Shown here one piece after another: positions 8,511 to 16,252 of a DNA stretch of 44,000 nucleotides; position 1 is the first letter of the stretch, and each line of letters opens with the position of its first letter. This DNA is from Marinobacter sp. (lineage in GTDB: Bacteria > Pseudomonadota > Gammaproteobacteria > Pseudomonadales > Oleiphilaceae). The notes below the pieces were generated by a model. The model worked only from the letters and a program-made list of their open reading frames with translations. It was not told where the DNA came from and did no database searches. The stretch is taken from positions 1-44,000 of the forward strand of contig JAKDUK010000018.1 in NCBI GenBank assembly GCA_030457765.1, written 5' to 3'. Both the position numbers and the translations under genes were made by a program.

Positions 8511-9455
8511 GTGAAAGGAACATGGAGCAATCTGGTCGACCACCTGTTTCTCTGGCAGCCCGCCGTTGCCGATAATGCTCTTACCAACGATAGTAGCCGT
8601 GATGTGCACCCTTTGAGGCTGAGCGTGTTTCCTTCGGCCCACAGCGCCGTTCGCAAGATAGTGGTGCTGCACTCCCGCGGCGACGGCATTCTTGGTGCCG
8701 GTAAAGATAAAGAGAGCGCCTGGTGGCAGAAAGCTTTGTTGCGATCTTCCCCGGCGGCTCTGATTGCAACGACCGCCTCGAATCTCGCAAACTCAGAAGA
8801 CGCCATGGACGATGTGCTCGGTTACTTTCGGGGAGCCTATGATAAAAAATGGTGGACCTTCCCAAGCTTTCTGGATAACGGTTTCGGGCCGGCCATCGAA
8901 GAGCTTTACAAAGACTACTTACCGCTAACATTCAAAGCACAAATGACAGCCTACCCTCAACTATCTGAGCACGTGCCCGAAGCGCTCAAGCGAACCGTCA
9001 AAGCAAACTGGAACAGGCTGGAGCAAGACATTCTTGCGGAAGCAAATGCTCTCTGGCAGCCCTGTAAAGATTGCCTGCGCAACGGCGAGCGGCCGCCGGA
9101 TTACACTCTGCTGGCACCCTTGAACCACCGGGCCAGCGTAAGTTCGCAAGTGGCGAAGGATTATGTTTTGCGTTTGAAGAAGCTTGCGGTGAACCATTGG
9201 TTTCCGGAGCAATCGCCGAGGCCTGCGTTGGGGTATGTGGGGTTTGAAGAGTTACTAGATAAGAACTCAACTGGCTTTGATGCCTTTGTTGGGCGTAATT
9301 TTGATCAAGGTACATTTGCACCCATTGATCAAACCAAATGGTTATTCAGCCACTCAGGTATGAAGATCCCCACTCCAGAGTTGTTCCAAGAAGTCTATCA
9401 ACGAGAAATCATGCAGAACCGATTGTTGGAAAATTCAAAGTTTGGACGTTACTGA
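8511..9455 (+). CDS. truncated alpha/beta-hydrolase cassette lacking the nucleophile (A5)
   Basis: A 314-codon frame starting at GTG, with the leader (8490-8534) nearly identical to that of A2 (2413-2457). Its core is 699 bases. A stretch of almost 250 bases (about 8627-8874) is identical to A1 (416-663), a sign of recent copying or conversion. The tail is the most diverged of the five: LLDKNSTGFDAFVGRNFDQG, then PTPELFQEVYQREIM. WLFSHSGM is retained, SHSLG is absent. The TGA stop overlaps the ATG of B5 by one base. Confidence 0.65.
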   Translation: MKGTWSNLVDHLFLWQPAVADNALTNDSSRDVHPLRLSVFPSAHSAVRKIVVLHSRGDGILGAGKDKESAWWQKALLRSSPAALIATTASNLANSEDAMDDVLGYFRGAYDKKWWTFPSFLDNGFGPAIEELYKDYLPLTFKAQMTAYPQLSEHVPEALKRTVKANWNRLEQDILAEANALWQPCKDCLRNGERPPDYTLLAPLNHRASVSSQVAKDYVLRLKKLAVNHWFPEQSPRPALGYVGFEELLDKNSTGFDAFVGRNFDQGTFAPIDQTKWLFSHSGMKIPTPELFQEVYQREIMQNRLLENSKFGRY

Positions 9456-9478
9456 TGAGCAAATTCAAAGTTTGGACG
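9431..9478 (+). repeat. 18-base direct repeat at the A5-B5 junction
   Basis: AAATTCAAAGTTTGGACG occurs at 9431-9448 and again at 9461-9478, 30 bases apart. The first copy encodes the last residues of A5 and the second the first residues of B5 (SKFKVW). The two genes read it in different frames. Other junctions lack it, so it looks like a local duplication that created the B5 start. Confidence 0.85.
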
Positions 9479-10639
9479 CTTTTGCTACTGGCACTTACTC
9501 TGCTTGCAGGGTATGGCCTATGGCAAGGCTACAACTCACCCGGGCCAGCCATGAGCGTCTCGGTTTCCTCGAATGGGGTATATGCTATCACCGCCGACCG
9601 AGACCAGAAGCTGATTCTTTGGGATTTGAAAGAGCACAGTCGTGAGATCATTAGCCGCAGAGCTAATATCTATAGTGCCTACTTCATCAAGAAACAGCCC
9701 ACGTTTCTCTGGCAGGATCTCGACAATACCGTCACCGCTCAATCGGTAAACGGCGAAGTCCAAACGGTTTTTGAACTAAACAAGCCCACCTATGGCCATC
9801 TTATGACCCGGGATCTCAGCACCTATTACTACTCTGACATTGGCTGGGGCATATTTCGACGATCGGAAGATGGATCTACAAAGACACTGAAGGCAACCGA
9901 TGGCAGAGCTTTTCTTGGCTATCACAAGCTCTTCAATCTCTCGATGGACGAGTCTGAGCAATGGCTGGTTTCTGCAGGGAGTGGCGAGCCCAAAGGATTT
10001 GAGCCCCCTTATTATCGATCACTGCAAGAAGTCCTGGATCAGGGGGCAGACTACCGGCACCTGTACAGCGTTGCTTTATGGAACATCGAAGCCGGAAAAC
10101 CGACTGCAAAACTGGATGGCAACTCCTCCAAAACCCACGCCACGATCAGCCCAGATGGGCAATGGGTAGTCAGTAGTGATGAAGCGGGAATAGGACTTTA
10201 CTGGAATACCAACGCCCCCAGTGTACGGCATCGCCTAGCTAGAGTTTATGGTGGTGTATTCCAGGATAATCTCCCCGATGGGCTACCCGACAACGACTAC
10301 TACGACACCAGCAAGCTGATCGATGCTCCACCAGGCCTCAACGATTTCACCATCGCCGTCGCCTTCATCCACAACAGCGAATACTACCTCCGCTTCGGCA
10401 ACAATAGTCACATCGCTGCTCTGTTCAAAACCGGCAGCCCCTGGCCCGTGAAGTACTTTGATCTCGGCGAGTCACCCAAACTTGTAACCTACGGCAGTCA
10501 GTACTCCCGAAACACCGCCATCGCCACCTCACCCGAGGCGGGTATTCTGGCGATGGGGCACCAATCAAGCGGCGGTATCAGTGTGTATAGGTTCGATCCG
10601 GACAAGCTCACGCTGAAACGGGTCTGGGTGGTGGAGTAA
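9455..10639 (+). CDS. membrane-anchored WD40-like propeller protein, divergent last copy (B5)
   Basis: 394 residues from the ATG that overlaps the A5 stop (TGATG); a longer frame from 9338 runs inside A5 and is not preferred. This is the only B gene with an ATG start. The membrane segment (about residues 6-22) and the first blades are diverged. It carries an insertion-like stretch (RSLQEVLDQGADYRHL) where the others have a shorter acidic loop. The variable segment mixes types: GIGLYWNT as in B1/B4, then DNLPDGLPDNDYYDTS closer to B2/B3. The final 294 bases (10346-10639) are the constant block. It ends the array and faces speE nine bases away. Confidence 0.7.
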   Translation: MSKFKVWTLLLLALTLLAGYGLWQGYNSPGPAMSVSVSSNGVYAITADRDQKLILWDLKEHSREIISRRANIYSAYFIKKQPTFLWQDLDNTVTAQSVNGEVQTVFELNKPTYGHLMTRDLSTYYYSDIGWGIFRRSEDGSTKTLKATDGRAFLGYHKLFNLSMDESEQWLVSAGSGEPKGFEPPYYRSLQEVLDQGADYRHLYSVALWNIEAGKPTAKLDGNSSKTHATISPDGQWVVSSDEAGIGLYWNTNAPSVRHRLARVYGGVFQDNLPDGLPDNDYYDTSKLIDAPPGLNDFTIAVAFIHNSEYYLRFGNNSHIAALFKTGSPWPVKYFDLGESPKLVTYGSQYSRNTAIATSPEAGILAMGHQSSGGISVYRFDPDKLTLKRVWVVE

Positions 10640-10648
10640 ACGCTGGAG

Positions 10649-11530
10649 CTAGCCCTCTTCCGGTCGCGTTTCGTCTTCCAGAGCGTCGATCATGAACTGG
10701 GGCATGGCCAGCGCGCCATGGTGGGTGCCACTATTATAATAGCAGGTTACGAAGGGGCGGTTATTTGCGTCATCTTCACGGAAATATCTCAGCGGATTGT
10801 CTTTGCTGGCCATGGTGCAGCTCCACCAGCCGGTGGGGTAAACAGGCTGGGGGAACGGCAGTGTTTGCACATGGTCGAAACCGGCTTTGCGCATGTCGTT
10901 GTGCATATCTTTGATGATGGTGTGAGTGTGCAACAGTGGAGACTCACTCTGCTGCACGACAATACCGCCCTCTCCCAATGCCAGCATGGCATCGCGGTAG
11001 AAATCCAGAGCGAACAGGCCTTCGGCAGGGCCAACGGGATCGGTGCTGTCGATAATCAGAATATCAATGCTGCCAGGATCTACTTGCCGCATCCATTGTA
11101 TGCCATCGCCAAAGAAGAAGTTGGCCCGTGGGTCGTCATTGGATTCGCACAGTTCAGGGAAGTAGGTTTCAGACACCCGGGTAACACGCTCGTCGATCTC
11201 CACCTGCCAGGCTTCTTCCACATCAGGATGCTTCAGAACTTCCTTCAGGGTGCCGCAATCACCGCCACCAATAATCACGACTTTCTTCGGTTTTTTGTGG
11301 GTAAGTATTGCCGGATGAGTCATCATCTCATGGTAGAGAAAGTTGTCCCGGGTGGTTAACATCACGCAACCATCCAACACCATCAGGTTGCCAAAGGTTT
11401 CGGTTTCATAGATATCCAGCTTCTGAAACGGCGTTTGCTCTTCGTGCAGTTTTTTCTTTACCTGCAGGGAAAATGCAGTTCCCTGGTCTTGGAATATCTC
11501 GGTAAACCAGTTGTTACTCAACGTTGTCAT
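10649..11530 (-). CDS. speE: polyamine aminopropyltransferase (spermidine synthase)
   Basis: A 293-residue protein that transfers an aminopropyl group from decarboxylated S-adenosylmethionine to putrescine, in the cytoplasm. The nucleotide-binding loop VVIIGGGDCGTLKEV, the acidic strand end QVEIDE and the catalytic loop IDSTDPVGPAEGLF are all present, and length is normal for the family. The ATG at 11530 follows AGGAG by seven bases; five residues upstream of it in frame are not needed. It is divergent from speA, which supplies agmatine for putrescine, so the two form a polyamine locus. The assignment is secure; exact amine preference cannot be read from sequence. Confidence 0.95.
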   Translation of the reverse strand: MTTLSNNWFTEIFQDQGTAFSLQVKKKLHEEQTPFQKLDIYETETFGNLMVLDGCVMLTTRDNFLYHEMMTHPAILTHKKPKKVVIIGGGDCGTLKEVLKHPDVEEAWQVEIDERVTRVSETYFPELCESNDDPRANFFFGDGIQWMRQVDPGSIDILIIDSTDPVGPAEGLFALDFYRDAMLALGEGGIVVQQSESPLLHTHTIIKDMHNDMRKAGFDHVQTLPFPQPVYPTGWWSCTMASKDNPLRYFREDDANNRPFVTCYYNSGTHHGALAMPQFMIDALEDETRPEEG

Positions 11531-11571
11531 GGTGCTCTCCTGCAAACCCTGGGTGCTTGGTTAAAGCGCGT

Positions 11572-11599
11572 ATTGTAGAGACGCACAACGATCAGCCAA
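11572..11599 (-). promoter_or_regulatory. candidate sigma-70 promoter for speE
   Basis: On the minus strand TTGGCT (11599-11594) and TACAAT (11577-11572) are separated by 16 bases, about 40 bases before the speE ATG. The match is good at -10 and fair at -35. Confidence 0.5.
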
Positions 11600-11650
11600 A
11601 GCATTTGTTCATATTGATAATGTTTCCGAGCCACTAACAGCGGCTGAGGG

Positions 11651-11679
11651 TTTCAGGCACAAAAGCTAAGCCCTACAAT
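11651..11679 (+). promoter_or_regulatory. candidate sigma-70 promoter for speA
   Basis: TTTCAG (11651-11656) and TACAAT (11674-11679) are 17 bases apart, placing a transcript start roughly 45 bases before the speA ATG. The -35 is weak. Confidence 0.35.
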
Positions 11680-11732
11680 ATCAGCCACTCAGCAAGCCTA
11701 CGCAGCCCCGTTTTCCCTGAAGGATAGCAGCC

Positions 11733-13643
11733 ATGAGCAATACACACGCCTCTCCGGCCCACAAGGTTTATAACATTGCCCAGTGGAGCGATGGCTACAT
11801 CGGCGTAAATTCTGCAGGCGAGGTTGTTATCCGGCCAGACCGGGACAGCAACGGGGCGGAGATCAATTTACCAGAGCTCACTCGCTCGTTGGTGAATTCC
11901 GGGCTACAGCTGCCCGTGCTTATTCGCTTTACAGACATTTTGCACGATCGGGTGAACCAACTGTGCAATGCATTCAATTCAGCCGCCACCGAACAAAACT
12001 ATGAAGGGCGGTACACCGCCGTTTACCCGATCAAAGTGAACCAGCAACGCCGTGTGGTTGAAGAGCTGATCGCCGCAGAACCAGCCGCCAGCAATGGCCA
12101 GATAGGGCTGGAAGCGGGCAGCAAGCCGGAATTAATGGCCGTGCTCGCGCTGGCGCAGCAGCAAGGTTCGGTTATTGTGTGCAACGGCTACAAGGACAGG
12201 GAGTATATCCGCCTGGCATTAATCGGCCAAAAGCTGGGCCACCGGGTATTTATTGTCGTGGAAAAGCAATCGGAGTTGCCGCTTATTCTGGAGGAAGCCG
12301 GCAAGCTTGAGGTCTCTCCCCTTATTGGCGTACGTGTTCGCCTGGCAACGATCGGCAAAGGCAATTGGCAAAACACCGGCGGGGAAAAATCCAAGTTCGG
12401 GCTGTCCGCCAGCCAGGTGCTGGATGTGGTGAATACATTAAACAAAGCCGGCGCTCTGGACACCCTTCAGCTTCTGCATTTTCATCTGGGTTCTCAAGTC
12501 GCCAACATTCGCGATATCCAGACCGGCCTGCGTGAATGCGCGCGGTTTTACAGTGAGCTACGGCACATGGGCGCGCCAGTGAACACAGTGGATATTGGCG
12601 GCGGCCTGGGTGTCGATTACGAAGGCACCCGCTCCCGTAGCGCCTGCTCGATGAACTACAGCATGCAAGAATATGCTCACAATGTGGTACACGTGCTGCA
12701 GGTGGAATGCGACCGCCACGGCCTTCCTCATCCGGATCTGATCAGCGAGTCCGGCCGGGCGCTGACGGCTCACCACTCGGTGCTGGTAACCAACGTGATT
12801 GACCACGAAGAACCGGAAAACCGGCCCACCAAACAGCCTGAGCAAAGTGCCCCGGCACCACTGCACGAACTCTGGCGCGACCTGGAAAGTCTTGAGGACC
12901 CGGAATCTCCACGCTCACTGGTCGAAATTTACCATGATGTACTGCACGCCATGGCAGATGTTCACAGCCAGTTCGCCCACGGTCTGCTTTCCCTGCGGGA
13001 TCGCTCAGATTCAGAAGCGTTATACACTCGGTGCTGTCGTCTGCTGCAGAGCCAGTTGGACAAAAACAGCCGGGCCCACCGTGAAATCATTGATGAGCTG
13101 AACGAGAAACTGGCGGCGAAGCTGTTCGTTAATTTTTCGCTTTTTCAGTCATTGCCCGATGTTTGGGGTATCGATCAGATTTTCCCGGTGATGCCTGTAA
13201 ACGGCCTGAACAGACCGCTTAGCCGACGCGCAGTGGTTCAGGATATCACCTGCGATTCTGACGGACGCATTGACCTCTACGTAGACGGCCAAGGCACAGA
13301 GGCCACCCTCCCGATGCCTGAAGACAGGCCCGGCGAACCTTTGCTGATGGGCTTTTTTATGACCGGTGCTTACCAGGAAATTCTGGGAGATATGCACAAC
13401 CTGTTCGGTGACACTCACTCTGTGGATGTGCGCCTGAATCACTCCGGTGACTTTGATACCAACACGCCCATTACCGGCGACACGGTTGCCCAGGTGCTCC
13501 GATATGTGAATTTCGAGCCCAAAGCCCTGTTGGCCGCTTATCAGGACAAGTTTGCAGCAAGCAACCTGTCGGAACAGGCGCAGGCACCATTACTGGAGGA
13601 ACTGGCTGCGGGGCTTGAGGGCTACACCTACCTGGAAGACTAG
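11733..13643 (+). CDS. speA: biosynthetic arginine decarboxylase
   Basis: A 636-residue PLP enzyme of the alanine-racemase-fold (fold III) decarboxylases, converting arginine to agmatine, the first step of the agmatine route to putrescine. YPIKVNQQ carries the PLP lysine (Lys101). LLHFHLGSQ, the glycine-rich VDIGGGLGVDYEG and the SESGRALTAHH phosphate-binding region follow in the usual order. Length matches bacterial SpeA (about 630-660). The ATG at 11733 follows AAGGA. It is divergent from speE, consistent with one polyamine pathway. No oddities were seen. Confidence 0.97.
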   Translation: MSNTHASPAHKVYNIAQWSDGYIGVNSAGEVVIRPDRDSNGAEINLPELTRSLVNSGLQLPVLIRFTDILHDRVNQLCNAFNSAATEQNYEGRYTAVYPIKVNQQRRVVEELIAAEPAASNGQIGLEAGSKPELMAVLALAQQQGSVIVCNGYKDREYIRLALIGQKLGHRVFIVVEKQSELPLILEEAGKLEVSPLIGVRVRLATIGKGNWQNTGGEKSKFGLSASQVLDVVNTLNKAGALDTLQLLHFHLGSQVANIRDIQTGLRECARFYSELRHMGAPVNTVDIGGGLGVDYEGTRSRSACSMNYSMQEYAHNVVHVLQVECDRHGLPHPDLISESGRALTAHHSVLVTNVIDHEEPENRPTKQPEQSAPAPLHELWRDLESLEDPESPRSLVEIYHDVLHAMADVHSQFAHGLLSLRDRSDSEALYTRCCRLLQSQLDKNSRAHREIIDELNEKLAAKLFVNFSLFQSLPDVWGIDQIFPVMPVNGLNRPLSRRAVVQDITCDSDGRIDLYVDGQGTEATLPMPEDRPGEPLLMGFFMTGAYQEILGDMHNLFGDTHSVDVRLNHSGDFDTNTPITGDTVAQVLRYVNFEPKALLAAYQDKFAASNLSEQAQAPLLEELAAGLEGYTYLED

Positions 13644-13698
13644 AACTTTCTGAAAAGCTGACAAAACGGTTCAGTTACAAAATACTATCGCTGCCCTC

Positions 13699-13725
13699 TG
13701 ATCCGTGCAAAAAACGAACTCGTAA
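13699..13725 (+). promoter_or_regulatory. ECF-type promoter (TGATCC / CGTAA) upstream of the sigma factor gene
   Basis: TGATCC at 13699-13704 and CGTAA at 13721-13725 are separated by 16 bases, 28 bases before the sigma gene start. This resembles the promoter reported for RpoE/ChrR-class (ECF11) sigma factors. It implies autoregulation. The assignment rests on motif resemblance and position. Confidence 0.6.
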
Positions 13726-13752
13726 ATACTCCCACTGACAAATCCGGGACGA

Positions 13753-14409
13753 GTGCATAGAATGAGCAGCAGAACAAATTTAAATCATGCAACAGTCGAG
13801 GAGCGTCCGGTGACGACACTGGATAAAAAACCAGCGCGTGCCGAGGGCCGGAAGGATCCCTGGAGCCAGCTGTTGGTGAAGGTGGGAAAACACCAAGATC
13901 GCCGGGCTTACCATTCGTTGTTTGAGCATTTTGCGCCTCAGCTCAAGTACTACGCTATGGCAAACGGTATGGCCAGCCACGCGGAAGAATTGGTGCAAGA
14001 GGTATTTGTATCGATCTGGCGGCGAGCCTGCCTCTATGACTGGCAAAAAGCTGCAGCCTCAACCTGGATTTTCACCATCGCCCGTAATCAACGCATCGAT
14101 ATGCTGCGCAAAATGCGCCGCGCCAGTGTGGAAATGCATGTCGAAACCGAGGATCTGTGGCAGATACCGGGCGAAGATGAGAACCAGCCAGTCACATCGT
14201 TGCATCGGCTGATGTCCGAGCGCCGGGTGAGAGACTCCCTCAGTCATTTGCCGGAAGAACAGATTACCGTGATTGCTAAAGTATACATGGAGCAGAAATC
14301 GCACCAGATGGTCGCAAACGAATTGAACATCCCTCTGGGAACAGTAAAAAGCCGCGTGCGCCTGGCACTTGGTAAGCTAAAAGTGATTTTGCAGGATCAG
14401 AACGTATGA
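13753..14409 (+). CDS. ECF sigma factor, RpoE/ChrR (ECF11-like) class
   Basis: A 218-residue sigma-70-family protein. Region 2 spans about residues 55-120 (FEHFAPQLKYYAM, EELVQEVFVSIWRRA, ASTWIFTIARNQRID). Region 4 spans about 155-210 and ends in the helix-turn-helix HQMVANELNIPLGTVKSRVRLALGKL. Its stop overlaps the start of the zinc-binding anti-sigma gene (ATGA), the normal arrangement for this pair. In Rhodobacter the homologous pair responds to singlet oxygen; that role is inferred here. The GTG at 13753 has a GGGA site close by; an ATG at 13762 is an equally possible start. Confidence 0.92.
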   Translation: MHRMSSRTNLNHATVEERPVTTLDKKPARAEGRKDPWSQLLVKVGKHQDRRAYHSLFEHFAPQLKYYAMANGMASHAEELVQEVFVSIWRRACLYDWQKAAASTWIFTIARNQRIDMLRKMRRASVEMHVETEDLWQIPGEDENQPVTSLHRLMSERRVRDSLSHLPEEQITVIAKVYMEQKSHQMVANELNIPLGTVKSRVRLALGKLKVILQDQNV

Positions 14410-15044
14410 CACGGCATCATCCCGAAAGCCTAAGCCTGCTGGAGTTCAGCGCAGGCAACCTGAGTGAACCTCACGCCCTTTGTATCCGCCTGCACCTGGA
14501 TAAGTGCACCCTTTGCCGCAGCCGCGCAGAAACACTCGATAGCCTTGGCGCAGTGATGATGGAACGTCAGCCGAAGGTCAGCGTGTCTGAATCGATGTTT
14601 GACAGCATTCTGGCAAAAATAGATGAGTCTCCTGCCCCCCAGCGAACACCACAGGCAGGGCCTAAAATCAGTATTCTTCAAAAGCTGCTTGGAGACGACA
14701 TCAACGACCTCCCCTGGAAACACCAGTTGGGCGATGTCAGCGTAATGGATATCACGGAAAAATTTCCGGGGCAGAATGAGCGGGTTGTCCTGCAAAAACT
14801 GAACGCCGGCGGCAAGGCTCCAACTCACACACATAAGGGCAATGAGACAACCATTGTGCTGCAGGGGGCTTTTTCAGACCAAAACGGTGTTTTCAATCAA
14901 TGGGATTTTGTTGTGCTTACCGACCAGGATGAGCACAAACCTGTCGCGATAGGTAGTGAAGACTGTATTACGCTGTCTGTATTGAGTGCGCCCATTAAAC
15001 TGACCGGGACATTTACCCGTATGCTGAATCCGTTTATCCGCTAA
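14406..15044 (+). CDS. chrR: ChrR-type zinc anti-sigma factor with cupin domain
   Basis: A 212-residue cytoplasmic protein. The N-terminal anti-sigma domain shows His4/His5, His30, Cys34 and Cys37 (HLDKCTLC), the zinc set expected for the ZAS group. The C-terminal cupin carries His141, His143, Glu147 and His177, a plausible second metal site at the same spacing as in Rhodobacter ChrR as I recall it. It should bind and hold the upstream sigma factor until an oxidative signal is sensed by the cupin. The gene overlaps the sigma gene by four bases, so synthesis is coupled. Confidence 0.92.
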   Translation: MTRHHPESLSLLEFSAGNLSEPHALCIRLHLDKCTLCRSRAETLDSLGAVMMERQPKVSVSESMFDSILAKIDESPAPQRTPQAGPKISILQKLLGDDINDLPWKHQLGDVSVMDITEKFPGQNERVVLQKLNAGGKAPTHTHKGNETTIVLQGAFSDQNGVFNQWDFVVLTDQDEHKPVAIGSEDCITLSVLSAPIKLTGTFTRMLNPFIR

Positions 15045-15439
15045 CACTCATGCCCGATTGGTCACTTTCTACCAAGGTAGCTGAGAGCCGTCCCAACTCA
15101 GGAAGTGGCCATTATTTTCCGATGCTAACCCCTCTCAAGTGCTCCGACAACGGCCTTCAAAGACGTATCTTCTTCCGCATCCCAGGCAAGCAATGTCAGC
15201 CAGCTGTGGTTGCAAAGTGGCTCTGGCACCTGGGATGGATCACGACAAAGCCCCACCACGACCGTCTGGCACAGCAGACCGTAATACCAAGCTCCAGCAA
15301 ACGATCTTCGCTTTCTGTTGTTTGATGTACTGGGCGTTTACAGGTATTTCCTGTCTGCTCCGGCACTGGGGTACAATTGCGCCCTTCAACACACCCTTTG
15401 ACAGTGGCCGGCTTGCGCCCGGATCTGAACGGAGCCTCC
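15045..15439. other. 395-base region without a supported gene
   Basis: Frames on both strands are short and have no family resemblance. One minus-strand frame (about 15125-15340) reads like a protein C-terminus (for example NHSWLTLLAWDAEED), but it has no start codon after its upstream stop, so it could at most be a gene remnant. A TACAAT at 15372-15377 may be the -10 of the tcdA promoter. No terminator was found after chrR. Confidence 0.4.
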
Positions 15440-16231
15440 ATGAACGGCGATGATTACGCTTTCCGCTTTGGCGGTATTGAACGCTTGTACGGGCGCCGCG
15501 CCCTGCATGGGTTTCGTGACGCCCACATTGCTGTTATCGGCTTGGGCGGTGTGGGCTCGTGGGCGGCTGAAGCTTTGGCCCGCAGTGGTATTGGCACCAT
15601 CACCCTGATCGATATGGATGATATTTGTGTGTCCAATACAAACCGCCAGCTTCATGCTCTGGAGGGTCAGTACGGTCGTACCAAAACCGAGGCCATGGCT
15701 GATCGACTGAAAGCCATTAATCCCCATGCGGATATTCGGGTTCACTTTGGTTTTCTTACTCTGAAAAACCTCACCGAGTTGATTACGCCAGAAATAACAG
15801 GCGTGGTTGATGCCATCGACAGCGTAAAACCAAAAGCCGCGTTAATTGCCCACTGCCAGCGGGCAAAGCTTCCGGTTATATGTGCCGGCGGCGCGGGCGG
15901 CCAGACAGACCCCACCAAAATCCTGGTGACTGATCTCAGCAAAACGACTCAGGACCCTTTGCTGGCAAAGGTGCGCAACCTGCTGCGCCGGGAATACGGT
16001 TTCTCGCGCAATCCCAAGCGACGCTTTGGCATTGAGGCCGTATACTCAACAGAACAGCTCACGTACCCTGCCGAAGATGGCGAGGTTTGCCTGCAAAAGC
16101 CGGCCACCGCAGGCCCCTCGCGGCTTGACTGTGCCACTGGGTTTGGAGCGGCCTGCCCCGTTACTGCCAGCTTTGGCTTATTCGCAGCCTCACGGCTGCT
16201 AAATCGCATTGCACGACGCACCAACCAATAA
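15440..16231 (+). CDS. tcdA: tRNA threonylcarbamoyladenosine dehydratase
   Basis: A 263-residue ThiF/E1-like protein that uses ATP to cyclise t6A37 of tRNA to ct6A. Visible are the nucleotide loop VIGLGGVGSWAAEALARSG, the strand TLIDMDDICVSNTNRQ with the conserved Asp and NRQ, VDAIDSVKPKAALI and the ICAGGAGGQTDPT segment. Length matches E. coli TcdA (about 268). The ATG at 15440 follows GGAG and fits the family N-terminus (RFGGIERLYG); the longer frame from 15377 has an unrelated extension. A closely related E1-like protein is the only alternative. Confidence 0.95.
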   Translation: MNGDDYAFRFGGIERLYGRRALHGFRDAHIAVIGLGGVGSWAAEALARSGIGTITLIDMDDICVSNTNRQLHALEGQYGRTKTEAMADRLKAINPHADIRVHFGFLTLKNLTELITPEITGVVDAIDSVKPKAALIAHCQRAKLPVICAGGAGGQTDPTKILVTDLSKTTQDPLLAKVRNLLRREYGFSRNPKRRFGIEAVYSTEQLTYPAEDGEVCLQKPATAGPSRLDCATGFGAACPVTASFGLFAASRLLNRIARRTNQ

Positions 16232-16252
16232 TCACACGGATTCCAACATTTT

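Larger units (their letters stand above)
1..10639 (+). repeat. tandem array of five A-B gene pairs
   Basis: Five homologous pairs lie head to tail on one strand with periods near 2.1 kb; A4 is shorter. A-B junctions overlap by 14 bases in pairs 1-4 and by one base in pair 5. B-to-next-A gaps are 11-21 bases. No transposase, integrase, att-like repeat or promoter-like spacer separates the units, so the whole array could be one transcript. Constant blocks alternate with variable ones, and different copies share identical tracts in different combinations. The left boundary is outside the window; the right boundary is the B5 stop. Confidence 0.9.

Noticed and set aside
9338..9454. 39-codon extension of B5 inside A5
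   Set aside because: It is an overlapping frame within A5; the ATG at 9455 gives the expected signal-anchor N-terminus and a TGATG overlap.
1..10639. Transposon or integron explanation for the array
   Set aside because: No transposase, integrase, terminal inverted repeats or attC-like hairpins were seen between units.
10718..11359. 213-codon plus-strand frame opposite speE
   Set aside because: A shadow of speE, whose motifs are complete on the minus strand.
15050..15325. Plus-strand frame of 91 codons after chrR
   Set aside because: No ribosome site, odd composition and no recognisable domain; a minus-strand frame in the same place looks slightly more protein-like but lacks a start.
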